NCBI GenBank assembly: GCA_000990305.1
Contig: LBPR01000007.1
Location: 1-45,787, forward strand
Source: Candidatus Roizmanbacteria bacterium GW2011_GWC2_34_23
Lineage (GTDB): Bacteria; Patescibacteriota; Microgenomatia; UBA1406; GWC2-37-13
DNA length: 45,787 nt
Direction: 5' to 3'
In this document: positions 1 through 7,845 of the stretch, piece by piece
Layout of the letters: each line of letters opens with the position of its first letter
Numbering within the stretch: position 1 is the first letter of the stretch
Translations under genes and position numbers: made by a program
The notes under the pieces: model-generated
What the model saw: only the letters and a program-made list of their open reading frames with translations
Told to the model about the DNA's origin: nothing
The model's database searches: none

Positions 1-1155
1 GGATTTTATGAAACTCAATCAAAAGAAGTATACGCTTGGCTGTATCCCAATTATCCACCACTGGCAAACCTTATTTTTTATTTAGTTTTTATTACAAAAC
101 AGCCTGTTTTTAATTTATTTTGGTGGCTAAATTTGAAAATCCCTTTTTTCCCTTCAAAAATATTTACATTTTTGGGTACAAGAGAATATACAGTTGGTTT
201 TTATAAAATACCGGCAATTATTTTTGATTTGATTCTGGCCTATTTGTGTTATTTATTTGCAAAGAAATTATTTCCAAAAGATAAACAAAAACACTTATTA
301 ATTATCGTTATGATTTTATTTAATCCCGTATTTATTTACATCAGTAGCCTTTGGGGGCAGATAGAAACAATTGTCCTGTCATTGTTCATGATTTCGATAT
401 ATCTTTTGGTCTATTCCAAAAAACCCGTTTCAAGTTTTGTCCTTTTCGTTTTATCTTTCTTAGTCAAACCGGTGGTTATAATCTTTTTACCAATATACCT
501 GATTTATTTTTTGAAAAACTACGGATGGAAAAAACTATTTTTTTCTTTAATTATTGGTAATTTAGTTTTTTGGTTATCATTTTTACCCTATTATAAAAAT
601 GGAAATATATTTATATATCCATATATTACTTACTTTCAAAAAATTCTATTAAGCCAAAGTATGAGTAATGTTAGTAATTCGGCATTTAACTTTTGGACGA
701 TCTTTCCAGGGTTAATGAATATGAAAGATACTATAAAAATTGTTGGGCCACTTTCTTATAAGGCTATTGGATTTATTTTGGTTTGTATCTCCTACATAGT
801 AATCACTAGTTTATATCTAAAAAAAGCTAAAAACATAACAGTGTTTTTTTACTCATTATTTTTAACCGGATTTAGTTACATTATGTTCGCAACCAGAATG
901 CATGAAAGATATTGGGTATATTTACTACCATTTTTGTTTTTGATAGGTTTAAAGGAAAGAAAATATCTTAAATGGACGATCTTTCTATCAATTTTATTTT
1001 TTTTGAATATATTTTATGCTTGGTCAGTCCCTTATTTTAACTGGATAAATTCGCTGAAAAATAATATTACTATTTTATTACTTTCCATAATTAATTTCTT
1101 ATCTTTTCTATATTTTCTATTCAAAATTAACAGTCGCTTCCTCATAAAGTCGTGA
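1..1155 (+). CDS. Gpi18-like mannosyltransferase, 5' end outside window
   Basis: Polytopic membrane glycosyltransferase, probably of the GT-C fold, using a lipid-linked sugar donor for surface glycan. The reading frame is open from base 1, so the start lies upstream; a TTG at 133 is only an internal codon. The visible N-terminal part holds a YPPLANL motif and, about 60 residues later, NP..IYISSLWGQIE. The paired YPP and WGQ motifs are typical of the Gpi18/COG5542 family. About eight hydrophobic segments follow, ending in a Lys/Arg-rich tail. The last 39 bp overlap the 3' end of the convergent kinase-like gene. The family assignment is fairly sure; the exact sugar and acceptor cannot be read from sequence. 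Confidence 0.7.
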   Translation, partial: GFYETQSKEVYAWLYPNYPPLANLIFYLVFITKQPVFNLFWWLNLKIPFFPSKIFTFLGTREYTVGFYKIPAIIFDLILAYLCYLFAKKLFPKDKQKHLLIIVMILFNPVFIYISSLWGQIETIVLSLFMISIYLLVYSKKPVSSFVLFVLSFLVKPVVIIFLPIYLIYFLKNYGWKKLFFSLIIGNLVFWLSFLPYYKNGNIFIYPYITYFQKILLSQSMSNVSNSAFNFWTIFPGLMNMKDTIKIVGPLSYKAIGFILVCISYIVITSLYLKKAKNITVFFYSLFLTGFSYIMFATRMHERYWVYLLPFLFLIGLKERKYLKWTIFLSILFFLNIFYAWSVPYFNWINSLKNNITILLLSIINFLSFLYFLFKINSRFLIKS

Positions 1156-1950
1156 TCTTTTTTTGAGCAAAATTTTATCCTGCTCTTCGTTTTGTTCCTT
1201 TAATGATTTCCTATTATTAAAAAGACTTAAAGGAAGATCAATATTAAGAACGCGACCCTTAACTAAATGACGGGTAATCCCGGTTGGAAGTAAAATTCCA
1301 GACTTAGCTGATTCAATAATTTGCTGAGGAGTAAAGGTAGGAAAAATAACAATGACATTATCGTTCAGATATTGTTTAAAAAAATTTTTAATGCTGTCGT
1401 GATTCAAAGTATAAGGAAGAGCACCACGGGAAAGATTGTTTTTATAAAAAGAAACAAGATAGTTCATTCTTTTTATTTTTTCAGAAAAATTACCACCAGT
1501 TGAAATAAAAAAGACTTCCTTTTTATTAGTAACAATGGTACAAAGTCGTCCAAAATCTTTTTCCTTAATATACCGATGTCCAACCTGATCCATTTTGCCT
1601 TGACTGACAATTAAAGATTTATCTTTTTTAATAAAATTTAAAAATTCTTTTATATCACCTTTCAAAATATGAAGCCAAGAAGATAGCTCGATCTTTTCTT
1701 GATCATTGTAATCAACGATTTGAGCCGAAATGGTTTTTATTCCGAGGGTTTTAAAAGAATGGATTCGGTTCATACCATCTAGCTGAAGATATTTTTTTCC
1801 TCCAAGAGAAGCCACAATAATCGGATTACTGAGAGTTTGGCTTTTTTTGAGAAAATTAATCAACTCTTTACTATTGGAAGGATCCAGCTCTTCATGGACT
1901 AAGATGTCCTTAATTAAGATTACTTCTACCTGAAAGCGATCAGTTTTCAT
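1117..1950 (-). CDS. SerK/SbnI-like free serine kinase (ParB/Srx fold)
   Basis: 277 residues. The N-terminal 90 form a ParB N-terminal-like domain with VHEELDP at 18-24, NPIIV at 42-46 and LDGMNRIHSFKTLG at 57-70. Known relatives of this shape are Thermococcus SerK (ADP-dependent) and staphylococcal SbnI (ATP-dependent), which phosphorylate free serine to O-phosphoserine. Glu20 or Glu21 and Asp58 sit where those families place their catalytic acid residues (from memory). The gene starts 4 bp after the serA remnant and is the last gene of a serC-serA-kinase operon, so a role in phosphoserine/serine interconversion is a strong inference. A plain DNA-binding ParB-like regulator is the alternative; no HTH domain is evident after the nuclease-like domain. 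Confidence 0.65.
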   Translation of the reverse strand: MKTDRFQVEVILIKDILVHEELDPSNSKELINFLKKSQTLSNPIIVASLGGKKYLQLDGMNRIHSFKTLGIKTISAQIVDYNDQEKIELSSWLHILKGDIKEFLNFIKKDKSLIVSQGKMDQVGHRYIKEKDFGRLCTIVTNKKEVFFISTGGNFSEKIKRMNYLVSFYKNNLSRGALPYTLNHDSIKNFFKQYLNDNVIVIFPTFTPQQIIESAKSGILLPTGITRHLVKGRVLNIDLPLSLFNNRKSLKEQNEEQDKILLKKRSRLYEEATVNFE

Positions 1951-1954
1951 ATTA

Positions 1955-2816
1955 TTATTTTGATAAAATTTTTATAACCTCATCAATAACTGTTTTTGTC
2001 CCCTTTTTTAAAGCCTCACTGGTTGATGCGGCAATATGGGGGGTAAGAATAACATTGGGTAATTTCCTCCAAGGAGAGACAGGTGGTAAAGGTTCTTGCC
2101 AAAATACGTCAAGGGCAGCTCCGCTGATCTTTTTTTGCTCAAGTAATTTAAAAAGAACTTTTTCTTCAACTACCCCAGCCCGAGAAGTATTAATGAAAAA
2201 ACTGGTCGGCTTCATTAAAGAAAGCAAATCGTTGTTAACTAAATTTTTCGTAGTATTATTTAACGGCAAGTGAACGCTGATAATATCTGAATGTTTGAAA
2301 ATATATTTAAGAGAATTAGTTTTTTTGGTCCGGCTATAATAATCAACCTTAGCTCCAAAAGCCGTTAATATTCTTGCAACCCTTTTTCCTATATGTCCAA
2401 AACCTACTACTCCGACTTTTTTACCTTCAACTTCTTCCCCTTTAAGCTCTTTTTTTATCCAAAGACCAGAGTTCATTGAAGAATATGCAAGTGAAAGTTT
2501 ACGAAGTAATGATAATATTAAACCTATCGTAAGCTCTGTGACAGCTTCAGAATTGGATTCGGGAGATTGCCTCGGTGACATCAATGTTATCGAGACCACT
2601 GCCAACCCGAGCAATTACTTTTAGATTATGACCGCGATCTATAACGTCAGCAGTTACCTTGGTGCGGCTGCGGACAATTAACCCTTCGTAGTTTGAAATA
2701 ATTTTGATTAAATCTTGAGGGGTAATTTCTGGTTGATAGCTGAACGAGAATTTTGGATTCTTAATCTGACCAATAACATTTTTATCTACCTTGTCAGCGA
2801 TTAGAATTTTTAACAT
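1955..2816 (-). pseudogene. serA: D-3-phosphoglycerate dehydrogenase, disrupted
   Basis: Encodes a D-2-hydroxyacid dehydrogenase of the SerA type, first step of serine synthesis (3-phosphoglycerate to 3-phosphohydroxypyruvate, NAD). The N-terminal part (2816 to 2547) reads to ARVGSGLDNIDVTEA and then runs into a stop. The rest continues in another frame from SPESNSEAVTELTIGL, with the Rossmann motif GFGHIGKRVA and the C-terminal HIAASTSEA. Compared with the family, about nine residues (the GI.V.N strand) are missing at the junction near 2560, equal to a loss of about 26 bp, so a simple frameshift would not restore the protein. No ACT domain is present. The gene lies 3 bp after the aminotransferase and 4 bp before the kinase-like gene. 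Confidence 0.8.
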
Positions 2817-2819
2817 ATA

Positions 2820-3902
2820 TTAAACTTCTTTTAATGATTTTTTAAAAACATCTACGACTTGGTTAAGATCGGATTTTGTCACATATCCCATATGGGCGAC
2901 GCGAACGATCTTTCCTTTTAGATCTCCCATTCCTCCGGCAATCACCAAATTATATTTTTCTCTCAAAAGCTTTCTCCATGAAGCCTCATCAACTCCCTCA
3001 GGTGGCCAGATAGAAGTGACTGTGGGTGACGCTTCTTTATCAGTGACGACTAATTTTAAACCAATCTTTTTTATCTGTCCTCGAAAATAATCTCGAAGCT
3101 CAAGATGTTTTTTGAATATTTTTTCTCGGCCTTGTTTTCTCATAATCTCGAGAGCCGTTTTCAAGCTAAATAATACTGAGACCGCCGGTGTTGCTGGAGT
3201 CTGATTTTTTTGACTAAATTTTTCATATAAGGAAAGATCAAAATAATATTTAGGTATTTTTGAATTTTTTTGCCTTTCTTTGGCTTTTTCAGAAACGGCG
3301 ATCATAGAAATTCCAGGGGATGACATCCAGGCCTTTTGGGAAGCGGTAATCAGGACGTCAATCTTAAGATCATCCATCGGCAGGTTGACGCCGCCTAAAG
3401 CACTGACAGAATCAACTAATAACAATGGTTTTGAAGAATGAGCTTTAACAATCGGGGCAATTTCAAATAAATTATTTAAAACACCTGTTCCCGTTTCATT
3501 GTGGGTAATAAAAACAGCGGCGAGTTTTTTTATTTTTTGTAAAGTTTGCTGAACTATTTCTTTTTTAACTGCGGTCCCCTCAGGAAATTTGACTTGATTG
3601 ATATTCAAGTCATATCTTTTGCCTATCTCAGCCCAACGATTGCCAAATTCACCACAGGTAAAAAAGACAACCGTGTCCCCCGGGGAAAAAAAGTTGACAA
3701 CCGCCGTTTCCAGTCCAGCAGTTCCGGAGGCGGTCAAAAGATAGATAGGATTTTTGGTTTGAAAAAAATATTGGAGGTTATCAACCACTTCTTGATGAAT
3801 TTTTTCATAACTTTTGCCTCGATGACTAATTACTTGTTGGGAGAGTGAAGATAGAACTTGCGGAGGTAATGGAGTTGGTCCGGGGATCCTAAGGTTCGCC
3901 AT
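2820..3902 (-). CDS. Class V aminotransferase, SerC/serine-glyoxylate type
   Basis: 360-residue PLP enzyme. PGPTPLPP opens the protein, TASGTAGLE at 57-65 should hold the PLP phosphate, HNETGTG at 134-140 and VDSVSALGG at 163-171 are family signatures, and Lys190 in TASQKAWMSSPG is the Schiff-base lysine. This subgroup covers alanine-glyoxylate, serine-pyruvate and archaeal/Thermotoga-type phosphoserine aminotransferases. The next gene is serA, so phosphoserine aminotransferase is the likeliest job. It is the first gene of the minus-strand operon; a TATTAT box at 3917-3912 lies 9 bp before the ATG, implying a leaderless mRNA. The substrate is inferred from context, not from residues. Confidence 0.85.
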   Translation of the reverse strand: MANLRIPGPTPLPPQVLSSLSQQVISHRGKSYEKIHQEVVDNLQYFFQTKNPIYLLTASGTAGLETAVVNFFSPGDTVVFFTCGEFGNRWAEIGKRYDLNINQVKFPEGTAVKKEIVQQTLQKIKKLAAVFITHNETGTGVLNNLFEIAPIVKAHSSKPLLLVDSVSALGGVNLPMDDLKIDVLITASQKAWMSSPGISMIAVSEKAKERQKNSKIPKYYFDLSLYEKFSQKNQTPATPAVSVLFSLKTALEIMRKQGREKIFKKHLELRDYFRGQIKKIGLKLVVTDKEASPTVTSIWPPEGVDEASWRKLLREKYNLVIAGGMGDLKGKIVRVAHMGYVTKSDLNQVVDVFKKSLKEV

Positions 3903-3942
3903 AGTGAAGAAATAATACCGGAATTAGATTAAAATATCAATA

Positions 3943-5142
3943 ATGATCAACAAAATATTATTTTTTTTATTTCTTTTACTTCTTCCGTCCCAACTAGGTA
4001 AACACTTTTTTCTTGACTTTTCTTATCTTTCCGGAGTTCGGGTAGATTATCTTGCCCCAACAGTTTATCTAACTGACATAATTGTTTTTTTATTAACAGT
4101 TGTTAATCTAAAAATTATCCTCAAATTTTTTAAAAATAAAAAAGTTCTTTTGAGTTTACTTCTTTTAGTAATTAATATTTGGCTTTCACGTCTTCCAGTG
4201 ATTTCTTTTTATTGGTTTATAAAAATTATTGAGTTTTTGATAATTTTTTCCTTGGCTAAAAAAATATTAGTAACGTTGAAAGAAAAATATATTTTAGTTG
4301 CCTTACTTATATCAGGTTCATTTGAACTATTTTTATCTCTAATTCAATTAATTAATAAACATTCAGTTCAAGGAGTTTTTTATTATTTTGGTGAAAGGTT
4401 ACTTTCTCTTTCGACACCAGGAGTAGCCAAAGCCACAATCCAAGGAGTTGAGTTTTTACGACCTTATGGAACATTCTCTCACCCAAATTCCTTAGCAGGT
4501 TTTTTCCTGCTTTTATATTTTTTAGTTTTAACTTATAAAAAATTTAACCGTTATCTAGCTCTCAAATATTTGTTTTTATTCATCTCTAGTATTTTGGTTT
4601 TTATCTCTTTTTCCAAAGTTGCCATTGTGAGTTTTTTAATACTTACTACTTGCTACTTAATACTTAATACTAAACTCAGTTGCCGGCTATGTAAAATAGC
4701 CCGCGTACTTGTTTTATTCATTGTCTCATTAATCTTCCTGTCTGCGGCGACGGACCCTTTAACAGTTAACAAAAGAATCGAACTGATGAAAAATTCAGTA
4801 ACTATTATTCTTCGGTATCCGGTTCAAGGAGTCGGCTTAGGTAGTTATTTGATTGAACAGGCAAAATTTTCATCAAGATTCTATTTATTTTTTAACCAGC
4901 CGGTTCATAATATTTTTCTTCTTTTTATAAGTGAGATGGGTTTGATAATTGGAGGATTTTTGTTGTATCGATTAATCGATCAATTAATACAACGACGATT
5001 AACAAAAGGTCAATGGCTATTAATTTTTGTAATAATCTTTACAGGTTTCTTTGATCACTATTGGTTAACTTTACAGCAGAATTTCTTACTGATGGGATTG
5101 GTTATGGGAGTGATTCTATCTCGGACTTTACCTGTTGATTAA
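3943..5142 (+). CDS. O-antigen ligase/polymerase family membrane protein
   Basis: 399 residues with ten or more hydrophobic segments. Wzy_C/WaaL-type landmarks are RPYGTFSHPNSLAG (about 170-183), in the large extracytoplasmic loop, and PVHNIFLLFISEMG near residue 320. Such proteins transfer or polymerise undecaprenyl-linked glycan at the outer face of the membrane. With the mannosyltransferase, GT2 and DPPR-synthase-like genes of this window it fits a cell-surface glycan pathway. It is divergent from the serine operon (40 bp between starts, TAAAAT box 7 bp before the ATG) and overlaps the 3' end of the next, convergent gene by 41 bp. It could equally be a protein glycosylation ligase. Confidence 0.75.
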   Translation: MINKILFFLFLLLLPSQLGKHFFLDFSYLSGVRVDYLAPTVYLTDIIVFLLTVVNLKIILKFFKNKKVLLSLLLLVINIWLSRLPVISFYWFIKIIEFLIIFSLAKKILVTLKEKYILVALLISGSFELFLSLIQLINKHSVQGVFYYFGERLLSLSTPGVAKATIQGVEFLRPYGTFSHPNSLAGFFLLLYFLVLTYKKFNRYLALKYLFLFISSILVFISFSKVAIVSFLILTTCYLILNTKLSCRLCKIARVLVLFIVSLIFLSAATDPLTVNKRIELMKNSVTIILRYPVQGVGLGSYLIEQAKFSSRFYLFFNQPVHNIFLLFISEMGLIIGGFLLYRLIDQLIQRRLTKGQWLLIFVIIFTGFFDHYWLTLQQNFLLMGLVMGVILSRTLPVD

Positions 5143-5656
5143 GATCAGATAACTGTGTCAAGGACTGATTTAATCCCTGCGGAAGGATTTTTATTAATTC
5201 TTCGATTAATTCCTTGTGTTTAGCATTGCTTAATTTTAAAGTTTCAACAAAACTGGAAGGAGCTTGAGCCCCTTGTTTTTTTGCAGATCTTAATAGCTCT
5301 GGTATCTTGAGAAAATATTTTTCTCCTTTAACAAAAGTATCGATTGCCAATTGGCTTTTTCCCTTTGAGGCAAGAACCAAAGACATAGACGTTCTTTTAT
5401 CAGAATATAGAAGATAAAGTTCAGCCTTTTTTAAATTATCTCGAGTCAAAAAGTCAGTAATTTTATCTCTCATAATTTTAGTTATATAAAGTGGGCTGTC
5501 CGGAAGAAGACCTGGATATGGCAAATTGTAAATAACTTTTTCTTGAGGAGTTTTTACTAATGTATCTGAAGCCCCTAAGACAAAGTATGTAACAAAGGGA
5601 ACAAGGACGACGAAAGAAATTAGCAAGATATAACGCCCAAAATTCTTCATAAGCAT
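5102..5656 (-). CDS. DUF5667-domain membrane-anchored protein
   Basis: 184 residues. An N-terminal hydrophobic segment (about 7-28) should act as a signal anchor, followed by LPYPGLLPDSPLYITKIMRDK, the usual opening of DUF5667 domains in CPR bacteria, and a helical rest with charged residues. Function unknown; extracytoplasmic location is likely. I chose the ATG at 5656 over one 39 bp upstream because the upstream one lies inside the HU terminator hairpin and because a perfect TATAAT (5668-5663) lies 6 bp before 5656, giving a leaderless transcript. The 3' end overlaps the O-antigen ligase-like gene. Confidence 0.7.
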   Translation of the reverse strand: MLMKNFGRYILLISFVVLVPFVTYFVLGASDTLVKTPQEKVIYNLPYPGLLPDSPLYITKIMRDKITDFLTRDNLKKAELYLLYSDKRTSMSLVLASKGKSQLAIDTFVKGEKYFLKIPELLRSAKKQGAQAPSSFVETLKLSNAKHKELIEELIKILPQGLNQSLTQLSDLNQQVKSEIESLP

Positions 5657-5673
5657 GTAACTATTATACAACA

Positions 5674-5710
5674 AATCCCTCACCATTAGTACCATAAATA
5701 GTGAGGGATT
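5674..5710 (-). terminator. Hairpin downstream of HU
   Basis: Perfect 10-bp arms (AATCCCTCAC at 5674-5683, GTGAGGGATT at 5701-5710) with a 17-nt loop, starting 8 nt after the HU stop and followed on the minus strand by a T-rich stretch. Probable intrinsic terminator of HU. It also separates HU from the promoter of the DUF5667 gene. Confidence 0.6.
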
Positions 5711-5718
5711 ATCCTAAA

Positions 5719-5991
5719 TCACTTAACCATTCTTTTCAAACTTTTTCCAGCGGTAAAACCAGGGGTTTTTGTGGCTGGGATTTGAATTTCAGCACCAGTT
5801 TGAGGATTTCTTCCTTTTCTGGCGGCCCGACGTCTGACCATAAAAGTACCAAATCCTGTCACAACTATTTTTTCACCTCTTTTCATTGCATCAGACATGG
5901 TGGAAAATACTGTGTTGACGGATTCTTTGGCGGCCTTAGCGGTTAGACCAGCTTTCTTAGCTACTTGGGCGATTAAATCTGCTTTTGTCAT
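5719..5991 (-). CDS. hup: HU family DNA-binding protein
   Basis: 90 residues, full length for HU. MTKADLIAQVAKKAG starts the helical body; VTGFGTFMVRRRAARKGRNP (45-64) is the DNA-binding beta-arm signature, and the usual Pro at the arm tip is present. Nucleoid protein that bends and constrains DNA. It carries a textbook Shine-Dalgarno, AAAGGAGGTGAT, just before the ATG. This is in sharp contrast to the leaderless style of many neighbours and suggests high, leader-dependent expression. Monocistronic by its hairpin terminator. Confidence 0.95.
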   Translation of the reverse strand: MTKADLIAQVAKKAGLTAKAAKESVNTVFSTMSDAMKRGEKIVVTGFGTFMVRRRAARKGRNPQTGAEIQIPATKTPGFTAGKSLKRMVK

Positions 5992-6167
5992 TTGATATCA
6001 CCTCCTTTCATTAGAATTTGTTTACGAATGTAATGAGTAACTGCAATTTTTTTTAACTATTATTATCAGTAATAGATTAGTGGTTTTTTGGCGTCCTGTC
6101 AATCTATATTTAAGATATCTTATTGTAACAATCTATATCAAATGTAGGGCGGTGGGACGAGGTAAAA

Positions 6168-6200
6168 TAGGGTCAGACCCTGTGTTAGGGTCTGACCCTA
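6168..6200 (-). terminator. Strong hairpin after RNase Y
   Basis: 13-bp arms at 6168-6180 and 6188-6200 (core AGGGTCAGACCC / GGGTCTGACCCT) with a 7-nt loop, starting 8 nt after the rny stop and followed on the minus strand by ATTTTACC. Probable intrinsic terminator of rny. The motif also resembles widespread extragenic palindromes, so it may be a repeat recruited as a terminator. Confidence 0.65.
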
Positions 6201-6207
6201 GATAAAG

Positions 6208-7632
6208 TTAAATTTTAGTCGTAGCCTCAGCTCTAGTTTCCCGAATAACCGTGACTTTAATTTGACCCGGGAAAACTTCAAATTTTTGCTCCAATTCTTC
6301 TTTAATTTTTTCGGCAGTAATTAAAGCCTCATCATCAGTTATTTCATCAGGCCGGACAATTACTCTTAATTCTCGACCGGCCTGCAAAGCATAAGCTTCT
6401 TTGACGCCCTTTTTAGTTTTGGCAATATCTTCAATAGTTTTAATTCTTTTTAGATATTCACCAAAATCTTCGTGTCGAGCACCCGGTCGACCACCGGAAA
6501 CTGCATCGGCAATATAGACAACAACTGCTTCAAGACTGGTAAAAGGCACATCTTCATGGTGACTGGCGACGCAGTCAATCACTTTTTGAGGAAAGCGATT
6601 TTTTTTCAAAACTTCAACTCCGAGGTCAATATGGGATCCTTCCTTATCAGTAATGACTTTACCAATATCATGAAAAAGACAACCAAGTTTAACTAAGTTG
6701 ACATCAAGTTTTAATTCATGAGCTAAAGCAACTCCAATTCTAGTTTCCTCTAAGGTATGAGCAATCATGTTTTGTCCGTAAGAGAAACGGTATTTAAACT
6801 TACCTAAAAGTTGAATTAATTCAGTCGGTAAATTAAAAACACTAACACTGTGAGCTAATTCCTCACCGGCTTTGAAAATAATTTTGTCTACTTCCTCTCG
6901 GGTTTTTTTAACAATTTCTTCAATTCTTTCCGGCTGAATCCGACCATCTTTAATTAGTCGCTCAAGTGACATTCGGGCCACTTCACGACGGATGGCATCA
7001 AAAGAAGATAGTTTAATAACTTTTTCTTCTTCAAGATCAACATCAACTCCGGTGGCAATTTCAAAGGCTCTAATGTTGCGGCCTTCTTTACCAATAATTC
7101 TTCCCTTATAATCCTCACTTGGAAGGTTGATGACGGACAAAGTATATTCAGAAACATAGTCAATGGCGCCGTATCTAATTGCGTCAACTAATATTTGTTT
7201 GGCTTTATCATCGGCGGTAAGCTTAACTTCTTCTTCAGCCGATTTGATTTTTTTGGCTACTTCACCTTTTAATTTATCTTCCCAACCGGCAAGTAATAAA
7301 TCTCTAGCCTGATCTTTGGTTAATCCAGCTATTTTTTCCAACTTTTGTAATAACTGATCCTTTTTCTGTTCCAGTTCTTTTTTAATCGCTTCAACATTAT
7401 TTTTGACATCTTGGACGGACAGTCTTTCCCGATTAATAGCATTATCTTTTTCCTCAATCTGCTCTTCGCGATGGGCCAATCTCTTTTCTACTTCAATGGC
7501 ATCAGTAGCAACTTTTCTTACCTCTTCCTGGGCTTTGTAGGTAATAGTTTGTGCCTCTATTCGGGCTTTGGCTAATAGCTCGTCTCTTTCTTTCTTTAAC
7601 GAGGTAAACTTCTTAAAAAATTTCATTAACAT
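6208..7632 (-). CDS. rny: Ribonuclease Y lacking a membrane anchor
   Basis: 474 residues. A coiled coil spans about 10-130, the KH domain holds GRIIGKEGRNIR (177-188), and the HD domain has His292, the His321-Asp322 pair (LFHDIGK) and CVASHHED near 355. This endoribonuclease starts mRNA decay. Family members are usually about 510-520 residues with an N-terminal transmembrane helix. Here the protein starts MLMKFFKKFTSLKKERDELL, with no hydrophobic segment, and the frame upstream gives no such helix, so the enzyme is probably soluble or peripheral. ATG choice: the second Met, at 7626, is equally possible. Confidence 0.93.
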   Translation of the reverse strand: MLMKFFKKFTSLKKERDELLAKARIEAQTITYKAQEEVRKVATDAIEVEKRLAHREEQIEEKDNAINRERLSVQDVKNNVEAIKKELEQKKDQLLQKLEKIAGLTKDQARDLLLAGWEDKLKGEVAKKIKSAEEEVKLTADDKAKQILVDAIRYGAIDYVSEYTLSVINLPSEDYKGRIIGKEGRNIRAFEIATGVDVDLEEEKVIKLSSFDAIRREVARMSLERLIKDGRIQPERIEEIVKKTREEVDKIIFKAGEELAHSVSVFNLPTELIQLLGKFKYRFSYGQNMIAHTLEETRIGVALAHELKLDVNLVKLGCLFHDIGKVITDKEGSHIDLGVEVLKKNRFPQKVIDCVASHHEDVPFTSLEAVVVYIADAVSGGRPGARHEDFGEYLKRIKTIEDIAKTKKGVKEAYALQAGRELRVIVRPDEITDDEALITAEKIKEELEQKFEVFPGQIKVTVIRETRAEATTKI

Positions 7633-7679
7633 AGGAATTTAAATGAAGCTTGGAGGCAAGAAAAATATCAAAGATTAAA

Positions 7680-7757
7680 TCCGCCAACTAGCGGACAAAA
7701 ATCAGACCAACAAACTAATTCCTAAAAATTTAAGGAAAGAATTTGTGTTTTGGTCTG
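7680..7757 (-). terminator. Long imperfect hairpin plus degenerate palindrome
   Basis: Between MFS and rny. Arms 7703-7721 and 7739-7757 match at 16 of 19 positions and begin and end with CAGACCA/TGGTCTG. On the minus strand the hairpin is followed by ATTTTTG, so it can terminate the hicBA-MFS transcript. Directly beyond it, 7680-7695 is a degenerate copy of the TCCGCC..GGCGGA palindrome found perfect at 43009. Confidence 0.5.
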
Positions 7758-7845
7758 CCATTTTGAAAATTAATAATTAATATTTAACTTTTATAACTCC
7801 AGGCAATTTCTAATATATATATTTTACTCTTTATTTATTAAATCT

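Noticed and set aside
351-560. Small open frames lying inside larger genes
   Set aside because: These and the many similar frames opposite or within conserved genes show no family match, no start signal and no independent spacing.
2547-2614. Programmed frameshift in serA
   Set aside because: The two frames overlap, but about nine core residues are absent, so shifting would not restore the enzyme; no slippery site with a downstream structure is evident.
7680-7757. T-box or other riboswitch before rny
   Set aside because: The structure is a simple hairpin followed by a T-run on the minus strand and fits a terminator of the upstream operon.
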